Shown here piece by piece: positions 33,201-44,610 of a stretch of DNA of 64,000 nt. A program made the translations under genes and the position numbers. The stretch comes from Paguma larvata (lineage: Eukaryota; Chordata; Mammalia; Carnivora; Viverridae). Numbering within the stretch: position 1 is the stretch's first letter; every line of letters starts with the position of its first letter. A model generated the notes under the pieces. It was not told the DNA's origin. It did no database searches and saw only the letters and a list, made by a program, of their open reading frames with translations. The DNA lies in the NCBI GenBank assembly GCA_030068075.1, contig CM057835.1:25078930-25142929 (forward strand), read 5' to 3'.

Positions 33201-34950
33201 AGCTCGTAAAAGGCAAAACGCTAAATAAGAACGAAACCGAGGGGTACTTACTGGGAGCATGCCACGTAGAAGGCACGGCCAGGAGCACAGGGTACTACGT
33301 GTGTGGCCCTATCCTGCTGTGTGACGTCTCTCTCCTCTGGGCCTACTTGCCACACCTGTAACATGGGAAGGGCTGGACTCTACCATCTCGAAGATTGTTT
33401 CCAAACCTGCAGCGATACCTTCGAGAAGTTTGCAGTCCAGCTTGTAAAAGTAGCTATAAAGTAAAAAAGGAAGAATTTCGAGCTGTTTAATTCCAGTAGA
33501 GTAGGAGGGGTTTGTAGTATCCATTAAACGAAGCCCGGAACTCCATGAGGGAGCATAAGACAAGTAGACCTTGTTTTACAGGATTCAACGACAGTACATA
33601 AAGCCCAAGAGTAGTCATGTCTTCCTCAAGCCCCTCAGAGTTCAAGGTCACACCTCACAGGTATGAGTTCCTTATCCACATGATGGCCTTGTGCGTAATG
33701 AGGACCTGGGCGAAGATACACCCCTCCATCTCTGCAAGAAATAAGTTTCATTGTCAGGCCACACTCTGGAAAAACCATGCCATACTCCCCCTGGGAGGGG
33801 TGGCCAACCTTCTCGGATCAAAGGTACACACTTGATCCAAGAGACTGCAGGCCATTGGCTAGGCCTGGGTTGAAGCGGCCCAGGCTCCAGGAGATGAGCT
33901 GAGCCAATCAGATTCCCTCTTGCAAGAGTCTGCAGGAAGAGGCTGAGAGAACTTTGCTCATTGGGTGCCCCTTCTTTTCCCACGTAGAGCCTTGGTGGGC
34001 CAGGTGCAGAAGGAGTAAGCAGGGGTTGGGGGAGCGGGGAAGAGTGGGGCATTACCTCACTTCCTGGTTTTCTGATGCACAGTCTACTGTACTTCTGTCA
34101 GATTCCTGATGTCTCTGAATCCTCGTAGTAAATGAAGTACCCCTTTCATTTGTGCTAGGTTGAGTGGGTTTCCGATCTTCCTAAAGACCCACATCTAGAA
34201 CAGTCTGAGAGTGAGAATCTAAGTTACAGCCAATGTCATCGCCGTCACTGGGAACTCCCCCTCCTGACGCCGCCTTTCCCTTTTCTATCCTAGACGCCTC
34301 CCTCTTCCGCTGGTTTATAATTCCTGTCTCCTAAATCTTATTTTGGAATGTCTGCGGAATAGTTGGGCCCTGAACCTCCCAGAATCCCTCACTCCGCCTT
34401 TTCAAGGAACAATAGCCAATGTATTAATTGAGTCATTACTATTTGCCAGGCAACAAGAAGCATTTTGCCTCATTTCTTCGACATGGCGACTTTTACAGTA
34501 GAAGGAACGGAGAATGGATGACGTAGCAGAGGTGGGGGGCATCCGGCCAGCACGTAGGGGGTGGTCCAGGCAGGGCTGTGGACCTCAGAGCCAAGCAGAT
34601 TAGCCATGCCCCTTCATCCGGAACATCCGTATCTACCTTCTCTAACTAAGCCCCCAGCGAGCACCGCTCCCCCAGTTGTAGGAAACATCATCCTTCCTCC
34701 CTGCTGCATTTATAATGAGATGGATTTTTCTTTTAAACCGAGCTTCAGAGATGTGTGTGTATTTGTTCGTATACATCTGATGCCCCAAGTGATTCTGTGC
34801 CATAGAAGATTCTGTGCCATACACCTCCTTAGTCAAAATATATTTTTTCATCTATAATATATGTTTGTCAGTTACCTAGCTAACTAGCTATTATATTTAC
34901 TAAAATAGGCTCTTTAAATTTAAATTTAAATAAATAATTTAAAATAAATT
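30201..34950. other. 4.7 kb without CAN-SINEs, mostly unassigned
   Basis: It holds one MIR (31.55 kb) and worn L2/MIR-like text near 30.28-30.54 kb (ctactaggtgccgggcacc) and 34.41-34.50 kb. No exon recognised. If a plus-strand gene starts at 29737, this is its first intron. Confidence 0.4.
31545..31645 (+). mobile_element. MIR fragment
   Basis: It shows cagactctagagtcaac, cccctgggtttgaatggcagg and gatccgtgaccttggacagcc. Confidence 0.6.
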
Positions 34951-35131
34951 TAAAACATTTATTTATTTAGAGAGAGATTGAGAGAGAGAGAGAGAGAGAG
35001 AGAATCCCAAGCAGGCTCTACACTGTCAGCATGGAGCCCAATGCAAGGCTCAATTCCACGAACCTCAAGATCGTGACCTGAGCTGAAACCAACAGTCAGA
35101 TGCTTAACTGACTGAGCCACCCAGGCACCCC
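34951..35131 (-). mobile_element. CAN-SINE with (AG)n
   Basis: It runs from taaaacatttatttatttagag, through an (AG)n run (about 34978-35003), to ctgagccacccaggcacccc. It is the first CAN-SINE to the right of the island and abuts an L1 fragment. Confidence 0.88.
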
Positions 35132-35302
35132 TTAAGTTTTTAATTTTACTTCCAGAATAGTTAACATACAGCATTGTATTAGTTTCAGGCCTACAATATA
35201 GCGATTCAACAATTGTATACATGACTCGGTGCTCATCACAATAGGTGTACTTTTAATCCCCTTCATCTATTTCACCCATCCCCTGCCCACTTCCCCATAA
35301 AG
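35132..35302 (-). mobile_element. L1 fragment (carnivoran 3'-end type)
   Basis: The text agaatagttaacatacagcattgtattagtttcaggcctacaatatagcgattc...ggtgctcatcacaatagg resembles a carnivoran L1 3' region in reverse. Boundaries are approximate; the preceding SINE lies directly beside it. Confidence 0.55.
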
Positions 35303-36209
35303 ATGAAATAGATATTTTTAAGTAATAAAAATGTTTACGAATTAATGATTCAAAAGTCTTTTTGCTTTTAGGGAAGATTATATATTTTTTGCCTATATTG
35401 AATATAAAAGCGAATATCAATAAATTTCACAATACTTTCTTCTGACACCCGAGTGGCTCATTTGGGGACACATACCATATCCTGGATTTTAAATGTTTGT
35501 CACGTTTCCCAATTTGTTAGTAATAAAACGACTGCGGGAAATAATGAAGATGCAGTCGGTTAAATCTGAACTCCTTCCTTGACTTATTTATTGCCCCCGT
35601 AGTTTTTATATTTTGTATTTTAAACAGTTGATTTGCTCTGTATAATAGTTGAGACAGCATTGCCTATGCATTTTCGCATCCAGCTTTAGCCACTTAATAC
35701 AATCTAAAACACACATTTTCTGTGTTATTAAAAAGTCTCTATAGGCACCACTTGAAAAATAACTTAAATGGCCTTTTTTTTTTTAACCCAAATGTTTACT
35801 AAGTGCCTGTACGTAATTGCTCTAAGTTAGATATCATGGATGGCAAGCACCCACAATAATGTGCATGAAACTAGGCTTACAGGATCCCACGATTTAGTGC
35901 AGAAGGAAAGTCACATTTGAAACAGAAATGGTAGTAAAAGTTTAAAACCCGAGACATGCCAGGTATACGATACAGACCGAACGATCACGGAAAGGGACGT
36001 CTTCACAGGGCGGAGTGTCAGGGGATGTAGCTTCGGGCCTGAGTCTGCCTTTGAGTGTGATTTGCATGAGAAGGGTGTGGGAAGGGCAGACAGCAGGGGC
36101 TTCACAAACGGAGGTGAAAGTGTGGAGGGTGGAAGTGAGCAAAGGGAAGGAGGAAGGAGAAGGTGGGGGGGCTTGGTAACGTGGAGCTGGTTTGAGGCTG
36201 GACCGGGGA
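35303..36209. other. Unassigned AT-rich sequence
   Basis: No repeat assigned; a T-run near 35.77 kb. Nothing supports a gene. Confidence 0.4.
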
Positions 36210-36640
36210 GGCACACGGACCAGAGTTTGTATCTTGCTGCCACCTTTTATAGCCAGGTGACAGCCCTGGACAATGCCAGTGCTCCGAGCTTCCGTGCTCT
36301 CTACAAAATGGGGGAAATAGGGGTGCCTGGGTGGCTCAGTTGGTTAAGCGTCCAACTTGGGCTCAGGTCATGATCTCACCGTGTGTGAGTTTGAGCCCTG
36401 CATCAGGCTCTGTGCTGACAGCTCAGAGCCTGGAGCCTGCTTCAGATTATGTATTTCCCTCTCTCTCTGCCCCTCCCCCACTGTGCTCACACACACTCTC
36501 TCAAAAATAAGTAAGCATTTTTTAAAAATTTACAAAATTGCATAATAATAGCACCTACCTTGGTACCTTGCTATGAGGATTAAGTGAGATCATACATAGG
36601 AAGCACACTGCACCTAGTAAGGGCTCAATGAAGTACAGGT
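36210..36640 (+). mobile_element. MIR split by a CAN-SINE
   Basis: MIR text lies on both sides of the SINE: ccaccttttatagccaggtgacag...ctctacaaaatgggggaaat, then ataataatagcacctaccttggtaccttgctatgaggattaagtgag...cacctagtaagggctcaatgaa. Confidence 0.65.
36320..36530 (+). mobile_element. CAN-SINE inside a MIR
   Basis: It runs from ggggtgcctgggtggctcag to caaaaataagtaagcatttttt. Target duplication: tacaaaatgggggaaata (36302-36319) versus tacaaaattgcataata (36531-36547), imperfect. Confidence 0.88.
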
Positions 36641-36757
36641 TTTATTTTTTGCTTATCGTTGGTGTTTCTCTTGCTATACTGGGATAGGCTGTGTGGGATG
36701 AAACTCTGATCAACTTGGACTTTATTCTATGACCCTCAGGAGTGCAGTTAGATTTGG

Positions 36758-36979
36758 GTTTTTTTTTTAATGTTTATTTATTTTTGAAAGAGAGAGAAAA
36801 ACAGAACACCAGCAGGGGAGGGGCAGAGAGAGAGGGAGACACAGAATCCGAAACAGGTTCCAGGCTCTGAGCTGTCGGCACAGAGCCCGACGCAGGCAGG
36901 AACTCTCGAACTTACAACTTCGAGATCATGACTTGAGCCGAAGTCGGACATTTAACCGACTGAGCCACCCAGGCACCCC
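36758..36979 (-). mobile_element. CAN-SINE (feliform type)
   Basis: It runs from tttttttttaatgtttatttatttttg to ctgagccacccaggcacccc. Flanks agttagatttgg and tgtcagattttg look like a decayed target duplication. Confidence 0.88.
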
Positions 36980-38049
36980 ATGTCAGATTTTGTTTTTGAG
37001 TGGAGGGTGCCCCAGACCCTGGGTTTCATTCTGGCCTGAGCCACGATCCCAGTAGCCCTCACTTCACTGTCAGCAGAGCCGGGGACTAAGGAGCAGTCTC
37101 CCGGATGTCCTAGAAGCAGACATTGTGCTGCTCTCTCACCCATGTAGAGACACAAATGCGCATGCCCCACCTCTTTTTCTGTTTTGACAAAATTGATTAT
37201 CAAATTTGTTTATACTCCACTCTTTCCAGAAAGAATTTGAGACAGCTTTTTAAATTCTAAAATATACCTAATACATGAAAATAGGAGTTTACACAAAAGA
37301 CACTTTATGAGATGATTATCCTTTCTTACAAAAGGACTAACCATAGTTTCTTTCAATAGAGCTCATCTACCTGCTGCATCCAACATCGGATCTCACTGAC
37401 AAATTGGGCTTCGCCAGCAACTTTTCTGGAACGCGTTTATGGTTCTTAGTGTGGTTCGCAGCGTTATCGGCCATGACCACCTTCCCAGGAGTTGACTGGT
37501 TTTGATCAAGTTTGATACTTGAATGAAGAACATAAGACCCCCTTCAATTTATTTTGTTCCCTCTTAAGCCAAAATAGGGACTCTGCTGAATTTTTAGAAG
37601 AACTTCTGTAAAATCTGAAATGGACAGAGCTACGCAATGGAATTGAATCTGGTCTAGAGATCTCGGGACTGCAGGTTCATCAGGGAAGCCTGCTTGGAGG
37701 AGGTAGCAGAGGAGGGTGTCAGAAAAACACAGAAAGATGCCACTTAGGCTGACATTGAGTTGGAGGCCATCCCAGGGGAAGGGAGCTATTTGGGGAGATG
37801 TTGAGGATGCCCTTCTCCCTGCAGGACTGGCCAGTCTGGAACCTCAGATGGGCCACAGAAGAAAGAGGGGCAGACTGGAGACAGTGGGCCTGTCCCCCGT
37901 CCTGGAAAACAATTTTGGTCTGGCACAGAGATAAGATGTGGAAATATTCCCTTTCTGCAATACTTTATTTCAGGTCTTATCAAACATACCCTTTCAGCGG
38001 GCATGTTGCCATGGAAACCTTATAGTCACTGGAGGGCATCTGTAATTGG
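36980..38049. other. Unassigned sequence
   Basis: No repeat or exon recognised. Confidence 0.4.
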
Positions 38050-38235
38050 TAGAAAATGGCATTAATTTAGTCACTTTTTTTTTTCCTGGGAGGAGTTTTA
38101 GTTTTAGGCTACTTAAAGTACTCAGATGTAATATTTTTGCCTGAGCAGACTAATAATCGCCTTGTAATTTAATTACTAAGCCAGCACTAGTGAACCCTGC
38201 TTTTGCTCTCGATTGAGTTGTAATTTTTGACTCCC
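38050..38235. other. AT-rich non-repeat segment, possible conserved non-coding element
   Basis: It contains gcattaatttagtcac, gactaataatcgccttgtaatttaattac and ctcgattgagttg, with no repeat signature. It lies about 8 kb right of the island. Function is inferred from composition only. Confidence 0.2.
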
Positions 38236-38547
38236 AGCCTCTTGGGCAGGGCCTAGCCCTGGAAGCGACAGCTATCCAGACGCAGGCTTTAACCTATGCT
38301 GTGCTTCGTGAAGCCACCGGGCCGTGGAATTAGCTTCAAGGACACTTGTGAAATGCAGGCGGCCCTGAGTGGTCCACCTGTCAGCTACAGCAGGCGCTCA
38401 TTTCCCCCAAAGAACATTCCAGGTTGTCCTCACAGTCCGCTTCCCCATTCCCTGCTTTCTCCTTCCACCTGATATATTCCCATTTCCTAGCTATAGAAAA
38501 GCCTCAATTATGGAATTACAGGGGTTTTTTTTCCATTTTTTAAATTA

Positions 38548-38755
38548 AAATTTTTTTTAATGTTTATTGATTTTTGAGAGAGAGACAGAGAATGAGCAGG
38601 GGAGGGGCAGAGAGAGGGAGACAGAGAATCTGAAGCAGGATCCAGGCTCTGAGCTGTCAGCACAGAGCCCAACATGGGATTTGAACCCAGGAACCCAGAG
38701 ATCGTGACTTGAGCTGAAATCGGATGTTCAACCGACTAAGCCACTCAGGCGCCCC
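38548..38755 (-). mobile_element. CAN-SINE (feliform type)
   Basis: It runs from attttttttaatgtttattgatttttg to gccactcaggcgcccc. The flanks caggggttttttttcc...ttttttaaa and caggtttttttttaattttttaaaa give a long T-rich target duplication. It lies directly left of an L1 fragment. Confidence 0.88.
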
Positions 38756-38764
38756 AGGTTTTTT

Positions 38765-39735
38765 TTTAATTTTTTAAAAATGATGGTAAAATACATACGA
38801 CATAAAATGTACCATCTTAACTATTTGTATGTGTAAAATTCAGTGGCATTAAGTACATTCACATTGTTGTGTGACCACTATCCATCCTCGGAACTCTTCA
38901 TTTTGCCAAATGGAAACTCTATACCCATTAAATAACTCCCAATTCCTTCCTCTCCCAACCTGTCGTAATCACCATTCTGCCTTCTGTCTCCATGGATATA
39001 ACTACTCTAGAGGACACACATAAGTGGAAACACAGTGTCCTTCTATGCTTCTATGACTGGCTTACTTCACTTGGTGTAACGTCCCCAAGGCTTTCATGTT
39101 GCAACCTCTGCAGAATTTTCTTCCTTTTTAAAGCTGAATAATATTCCGTTGTGTGTATATACTACATTTTGCTTGTCCATTCATACAGTGATGGACAGTT
39201 GGATTGCTTCCACCTTTTGGCTCTTGTGAATAGCGCTATGATGAGCACGGGTGTACAGGTAATCTCTTTGCGTCCTTGCTTTCAATTCTTTGGGGCATAA
39301 ACCCAGAAGTGGGATTGCTGGATCATATGGTAATTCTATTTTTAGTTTTTTGGGACCCACCATCCCATGTTTTACGGCCGCTGCACCATTCCACTTTCCC
39401 ACCCACAGTGCATAAGGATTCTGATTTCTCCACATTCTTGCTGACGCTTATTAAAAAAAAAAAATTTGCTGTTTGGGGCACCTGGGTGGCTCAGTCAGTT
39501 AAGCGTCTGATTTTGGCTCAGGTCATGATCTCATGGTTTGTGAGTCTGAGCCCTGGACAGGTTCGCCTCAGATCCTTTGTCCCCCACTCTCTCTGCCCAC
39601 CCCCAACTCTAGCGTGCTCTCTTTACCTCTCTCTCTCTCAAAAATAAGTAAATGTTAAAAAAAATTTTTTAAACATCTGCTGTTTTTTTTTCCTCTTTAA
39701 TAGTGACCATCCTAATGGGTGTGAGGTGATCACAG
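38765..39735 (-). mobile_element. L1 fragment (ORF2 end and 3' region), split by a SINE
   Basis: Reverse L1 text: taaaatacatacgacataaaatgtacc, attcagtggcattaagtacattcac, gaataatattccgttgtgtgtatatac, ttgcttgtccattcatacagtgatgg, aagtgggattgctggatcatatgg. After the SINE at 39475-39674 it resumes with tttaatagtgaccatcctaatgggtgtgagg. It is an old L1 fragment with no intact reading frame. Confidence 0.75.
39475..39674 (+). mobile_element. CAN-SINE inserted in an L1
   Basis: It runs from ggggcacctgggtggctcag to caaaaataagtaaatgttaaaa. The short flanks tttgctgttt and atctgctgttt (from 39675) form the target duplication. It lacks part of the ctgacagctcag middle (gccctggacaggttcgcctc), so it carries an internal deletion. 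Confidence 0.88.
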
Positions 39736-39854
39736 TTATCATTGAAGGAGGGGGCCTCTCTAACCCCACCACTTAGTAACACTTCTACTATACAGCAATT
39801 ATAATAGCTGACAGTGACTGAACACATAGTGTGTGGTCAGCACTCATATCTTGT

Positions 39855-40526
39855 ATGAGGGCTCTCCAGAGAAACAGAACCAATTGGGTGTGTGTGTGTG
39901 TGTGTGTATACACACATATATGCATGTATATGCGTGTACACACATGTATGTGTGTATATAAGTGCTGTGCATACATATGTGTATATGTATATGTATACAC
40001 AGATATGCACACACACAAAAATACATACACAGAGAGAATATACATATGTATAGATACACACATATATGTATGTATATGTACTATATATATGATATACACA
40101 CATATACAGAAGGTGAGAGACAAAGAGATTTATTATAGGAATAGACCCACACAATTATGGAGACAGAGAAGTCCCAGGATCTGTCCACTATAAGCTGGAG
40201 ACCCAGGAACACAGTGGTACAATTCAGTCCCAGTCTGAAGGCCTGAGAAGCAGGAACACTGGTGTTCAAGGGCGGGAGAAGAGGGATTTCCAAGCTCAAG
40301 CAGAGACAGAATTCTCGGTTCCTCCGCCTTTTCATTCTAATCAGGCCCTTAGCAGATTGGAGCATGCCCTCCCACACTGGCAAGGATTGTTTTTACTCAG
40401 TCTACTAATTCAAATGCTACTCTTTTCTGGGGACACCCTCACAGGCACAGCCGGAAGTAATGTTACGCCAGCTCTCTGGGCATCCCTTAGGCAAGTGGAG
40501 TTGACACATGAAACTAACCATCACAG
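39855..40526 (+). mobile_element. Unnamed interspersed repeat, copy 1, with TG/TA microsatellite
   Basis: It starts gggctctccagagaaacagaaccaattgg. It continues, after a microsatellite, with gagatttattataggaatag, agctggagacccaggaacac and gcatccctt, and ends tgacacatgaaactaaccatcaca. Copy 2 at 62449-62970 has the same layout. I recognise it as a common mammalian repeat but cannot name the family. It interrupts a reverse MIR (39790-39852 and about 40535-40660). Confidence 0.65.
39885..40112 (+). repeat. Complex (TG)n/(TATG)n/(CA)n microsatellite
   Basis: (GT)n passes into mixed tata/tgta/cacaca units. It starts 30 bp into the host repeat. The open frames here, rich in H, T, Y, C and I, are artefacts of the repeat. 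Confidence 0.9.
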
Positions 40527-40660
40527 CAGTCTGTGTCAGTCACCTCATTTGATTCTTGCCCTAGCTCTATCATTCCCATTTTACAGATGGAAAACCTGAG
40601 ACCCAGAGAGGTTGTGTAATTGATGATTTGCCCAAGGCCGTATAAACAAGCCATTATTCT

Positions 40661-41704
40661 ATACCACTGAAGGTGGACATTGAAAGAGGCTATAGGATTC
40701 CTCAACACCAAACAAGATCTGCTTCTGGATGGACAGGACGACCTCAAGCAATGCAGTTCTTCTCATATAGTTCCAAGATTTAGTGCCTTTCCTGGTGATG
40801 CCGACAAACAACAATGAAGACAATGATGAAAATAAATGTGAAAGAGAAAAAAAGGAATTGAATATAACCAAATGTTCAGCTATACTTTCCATATGTAAAA
40901 AAAAAAACCCTCAATATTTGAACATCTCATATTCATAGAGAACTAAATTAGAAGGGGATTATTCACATAGTGGAATTATTTGCTTTATAGAAAGATTCAC
41001 TGAATTATCCTCTTCTGTGACGAGATTTCCCCATTCACTTAAAACGGGAATTAATTTATAACAATGTGATGTATATATAGCTCCCCCAGAACACAGCTAT
41101 TGCACAGCGTGAAGCCAAATCAAGTTGCTAAAATGATTTTGATTACTGGATAAACATAGGGGGGAATATTTGCTCACTTCAGCATTTGAGAATTCCAACT
41201 ACAAAAAGATTTGTAGACTCAACAATTAAACCACTATCCTTAATCTTGGTGAAATTGTGAAGGACCAGAGAAATGCCAAAAAGACACGTGGGATGGATTA
41301 TTAAGCAAATGGTTCGTAAGCACCCACCAGAAGAAGGAATCACTTGAAAACTCCTTAACAAGGCAGAAATAATAAGCCAAGACTGGCATCTTTTCTTGTA
41401 TTGCTATTGCTAACAGAGGGCTAGAATAGGAGAGAGCCATGGATTTGTTATGCACTTGGCAGTCTCTCCTGACCTTCTCATGAAAAAGGAGAAATGTCAA
41501 TGGAAAATAACACACGGCTAGACAAGAGGTTACTACTGGCTTTCTGGCTGAGACGACGCGTTGTGTGTTGGTCAAAGCTTCTGTCCAGGTTATCGGGACT
41601 CAGCAGGTACCTTCCTACCATATCAGTGAGGAATTGCATTCAGCTGCATGTACCAGAGACCCAAATTACAGGGGCTTCAAAAATGATAGGGATTTTCTCT
41701 CATG
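40661..41704. other. Unassigned AT-rich sequence
   Basis: No repeat assigned; a worn repeat may lie at 41.62-41.70 kb (tgcattcagctgcatgtacc), left of the L1. Confidence 0.4.
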
Positions 41705-42470
41705 TTGAAAAAAAAAAGTTGTACAGCCACTTTGGAAGGCAGTTTGGCAGATTCTTACAGAACTAAACATACCCTTCCCATGTGATCTAGCAATCATGTT
41801 CCTTGGTATTTACCCAAGGGAACTGAAAACTTATGTCCACACAAAAACCCGCACATGGATGTTTGTAGCAGCTTTATTCATAATTGGGAAAACTTGGAAG
41901 CCACCAAGATGTCCTTCAGTAGGTGAATGGATAAATAAACTGGTACATCCAGGCGATGGGTGATCATTCAGCACCAAAAAGAAGTGAGCTATCAAGAAAG
42001 ATATGAAGAAACCTTAAATACATATTGTTAAGTGCAAGAAGCCAATCGGATAAGGCCAGACGATTCCGGCTACATGACATTCTGGAAAAGGCAAAACTAT
42101 AGCAAAACAATAAAAAGATGGATGGTTTTTAAGCAGCTACCATCCCTAAAAAGGGGTGGGAGGAGATTTTAGGGCAGTGAGACTTCTCTGTATGATGCTA
42201 TAATGGCAGATACAAGTCATCATATAGACGACATCAAAACCTACAGAATGTCCAACATCAAGAGTGAACACTAATGTAGACCATGAGTTTGAGTTGATAA
42301 TAATATAGTGATATTCGTTCATCAATTGTAACGAATGTACCCCACTAATGCAAGACATTACTAACAGGGGACACTGTAGGAGACGGCATATATGGGAACT
42401 CTGTACTTCCTGCTTGATTCTTCTGTACACTCTAAACTGCTCAAAAAGCAACGTCTATTCATTTTTAAAA
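41705..42470 (+). mobile_element. L1 fragment (ORF2 end and 3' region)
   Basis: L1 text: ttgtacagccactttggaaggcag, catgtgatctagcaatcatgttccttgg, tttgtagcagctttattcataattggg, gtgaatggataaataaactgg, ctacatgacattctgg. The 3' end reads cactctaaactgctcaaaaagcaacg followed by an A-rich run. It has many stops and is inactive. Confidence 0.75.
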
Positions 42471-42931
42471 AGGAAAAAGCAAGATGGAGAAATGAGAAAC
42501 GTCCAGAACCAGGCAGTCTCATGTTGGAGCAGTGACTCCATGTCTGTCTATCAGAGACCCAGTTCTGCCCCTCTTTCCAGTCCACCCTCCAGAGTGCATG
42601 CTTCTCAAAGCGCAACTCAAAGTTGGCTCATGGTCACCAAGTGGTGACTTGGGCTCTAGACACCTGAATGTCACCTAAAGGCAGATGCATGGGAGGAAAG
42701 GCAAAAGGACGGACACCTGCTTCTCTGCCAAGTCAGTCCCTTAAAAAGATTTCCCAAATAAGTACAGATTGCATATTAAATGTTATTAGGGAATTATTTT
42801 TAATTTTGTGACGTCTGATACTGGTACTGTGGTTATGTTGAAAGAGTTACCTGTCTTGGAGAGATATACTGAAGTATTTATGGATGGAGATAACATAACC
42901 TCTGGCCTTTGCTTTAAAATCGTCTAGAATA

Positions 42932-43109
42932 GGGACGCCTGGGCAGCTCAGTCAGTTAAGCGACTGACTTCAGTTCAGGTCACGATCTCATGGTTCAGTT
43001 TGTGGGTTCGAGCCCCACGTTGGTATCTCTGAAGATTACCTGTCCCCCCTCTCTTTGCCCCTCCCCAGCTCACACTCTCTCTCTCAAAAATAAATAAACT
43101 TAAAAAAAA
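42932..43109 (+). mobile_element. CAN-SINE, internally shortened, inside an L1
   Basis: It runs from gggacgcctgggcagctcag to aaaaataaataaacttaaaa. Target duplication: aaaatcgtctagaata (42916-42931) versus aaaataacctcgaata (43107-43122). The middle after gggttcgagccccacg is shortened. Confidence 0.88.
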
Positions 43110-43170
43110 ATAACCTCGAATAAGAAAAAAAGACATGAGAATTGGAAGGAGAGATAAAACAAGAATAGCA

Positions 43171-43385
43171 GGGGCGCCTGGGTGGCTCAGTTGGTTGGGC
43201 GACCGACTTCGGCTCAGGTCATGATCTCACGGTCTGTGAGTTCAAGCCCCGCATCAGGCTCTGTGCTGATGGCTCAGAGCCCGGAGCCTGCTTCGGATTC
43301 TGTGTCTCCCTCTCTCTCTGCCCTTCCCCTGATCACACTCTGTCTCTATGTCCCTCAAAAATAAATAAAAACGTTAAGAAAATTT

Positions 43386-43414
<29 letters not shown>
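43171..43414 (+). mobile_element. CAN-SINE with perfect target duplication, inside an L1
   Basis: It runs from ggggcgcctgggtggctcag through a taaataaaaacgtt tail and a (CAAAA)n array. The target duplication aaaacaagaatagca is exact (43156-43170 and 43415-43429), suggesting a fairly recent insertion. It is the second SINE in the same L1 3' region. Confidence 0.93.
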
Positions 43415-43416
<2 letters not shown>

Positions 43417-44088
43417 AACAAGAATAGCAAAATGTTGATAGCTATAAACCAGGCGCAGAGTCCATGGCGGCTCTGATACTATTTTCTCTGCTTTGGTGTA
43501 CGTTTGTTTTTGTTATTATAAAAAGCAAGAAACGTATATATTTCTGTATACACTTCATTGGCCACCGCTATTTGCACGAGAGGCTGGGAAATGGATTTTT
43601 ACCCGGGCGTTTGTCACACTCCGCCTACGGAGTCCTGCTGTTGAGGAAGGCAGGAAGCGTGGTATTTGGTAGGCAGCAAGCACGTTCTGCCACACCCACT
43701 AATGGTAAGTTATTAAATGCTGCCCTTCTGACATAGGCTTCAAATCGGATGGCGCCCCGGCCACCAGCCACATTTTCCTCCTGTTATTGCCGGATAGCCT
43801 GCATGAGACTCGCCAGTAGTCTTAATCATGTCCTCATTCTGACCACTGGAATGTTCTTCCCTGAGCCATTATTTTTTTCCTCTTCCTTCCACCCCATAGC
43901 GTTTCTATCTCCCATCCTCTAGGACTCCACTCACAAGCCGCACCCCGAGGAAGCCATTAACAGCCTGCCTCTCCCCCGCCCCCCAAAGTGGATTAAACGT
44001 CCTTCTGGGTTCCCACACATCTCTTGTGCTTACCACTACTACAGGACCCATACCCCGAATTGTGACATAACATCTTATTTGTCCCCTA

Positions 44089-44216
44089 GGGGCACCTGAA
44101 TGGGTCAGTCGGTTAAGCACCCAACTCTTGGTTTGGGCTCAGGTCAGGATCTCACGGTTCACGAGATCGAGCCCCACGTCGGGCTCTGTGCTGACAGTGC
44201 AGAGCCTGCTTAGGAT

Positions 44217-44247
<31 letters not shown>

Positions 44248-44280
44248 CTCTATTTCTCAAAATAAATAAACATTTCTAAA
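44089..44280 (+). mobile_element. CAN-SINE with (CT)n
   Basis: It runs from ggggcacctgaatgggtcag through gatcgagccccacgtcgggc and (CT)n (about 44218-44242) to tctcaaaataaataaacatttc. No clear target duplication. Confidence 0.87.
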
Positions 44281-44444
44281 AATTCTTTTTCGGGCCATTC
44301 TACCATTAAACTATAAAGTAAACACAGGACACATGCTATGTCTTCTTTGCCTTCGGGTCTCCAACACCCATCAAAGTATCTGGTATGTGGTACAGAAAAC
44401 TCACGACCTGGATCACAGCGGCTATCTTTGTAATGGCAATCATT

Positions 44445-44610
44445 GCACCAATAATAGCAACTAACCTTTCTGGAATATTGAATATGTGATCAACTTACTA
44501 CATGCCTGATTTTCTTTATTGTTCACAGGATCTTTCGAGGTGGGTGTGCTATTTGCCTTTTATAAAGGAGGAAAGAAAGGCGTGGAGAGTTTATATTACC
44601 TAGTGAGGTT
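44445..44610 (-). mobile_element. MIR, reverse
   Basis: It shows caataatagcaactaacctttctgg, gatcaacttactacatgcctg and cttttataaaggaggaaag. Confidence 0.5.

Larger units (their letters stand above)
39790..40660 (-). mobile_element. MIR, reverse, split by an unnamed repeat
   Basis: aattataatagctgacagtgactgaacacatagtg lies left of the repeat at 39855-40526. cattcccattttacagatggaaaacctgagacccagagagg lies right of it. Both are consecutive parts of a reverse MIR. Confidence 0.6.
42750..43530 (+). mobile_element. L1-type 3' end in three pieces
   Basis: Pieces between two SINEs join as one old L1 3' region. The first is tactgtggttatgttgaaagag...gagatatactgaagtatttatggatgg...tttgctttaaaat. Then come gagataaaacaagaatagc, and last aaaatgttgatagc...ctattttctctgctttggtgtacgtttg...ttataaaaagc. 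Limits are approximate. Confidence 0.55.

Noticed and set aside
39788..40193. Open frames rich in Tyr, His, Cys and Ile
   Set aside because: They are translations of the TG/TA/CA microsatellite.
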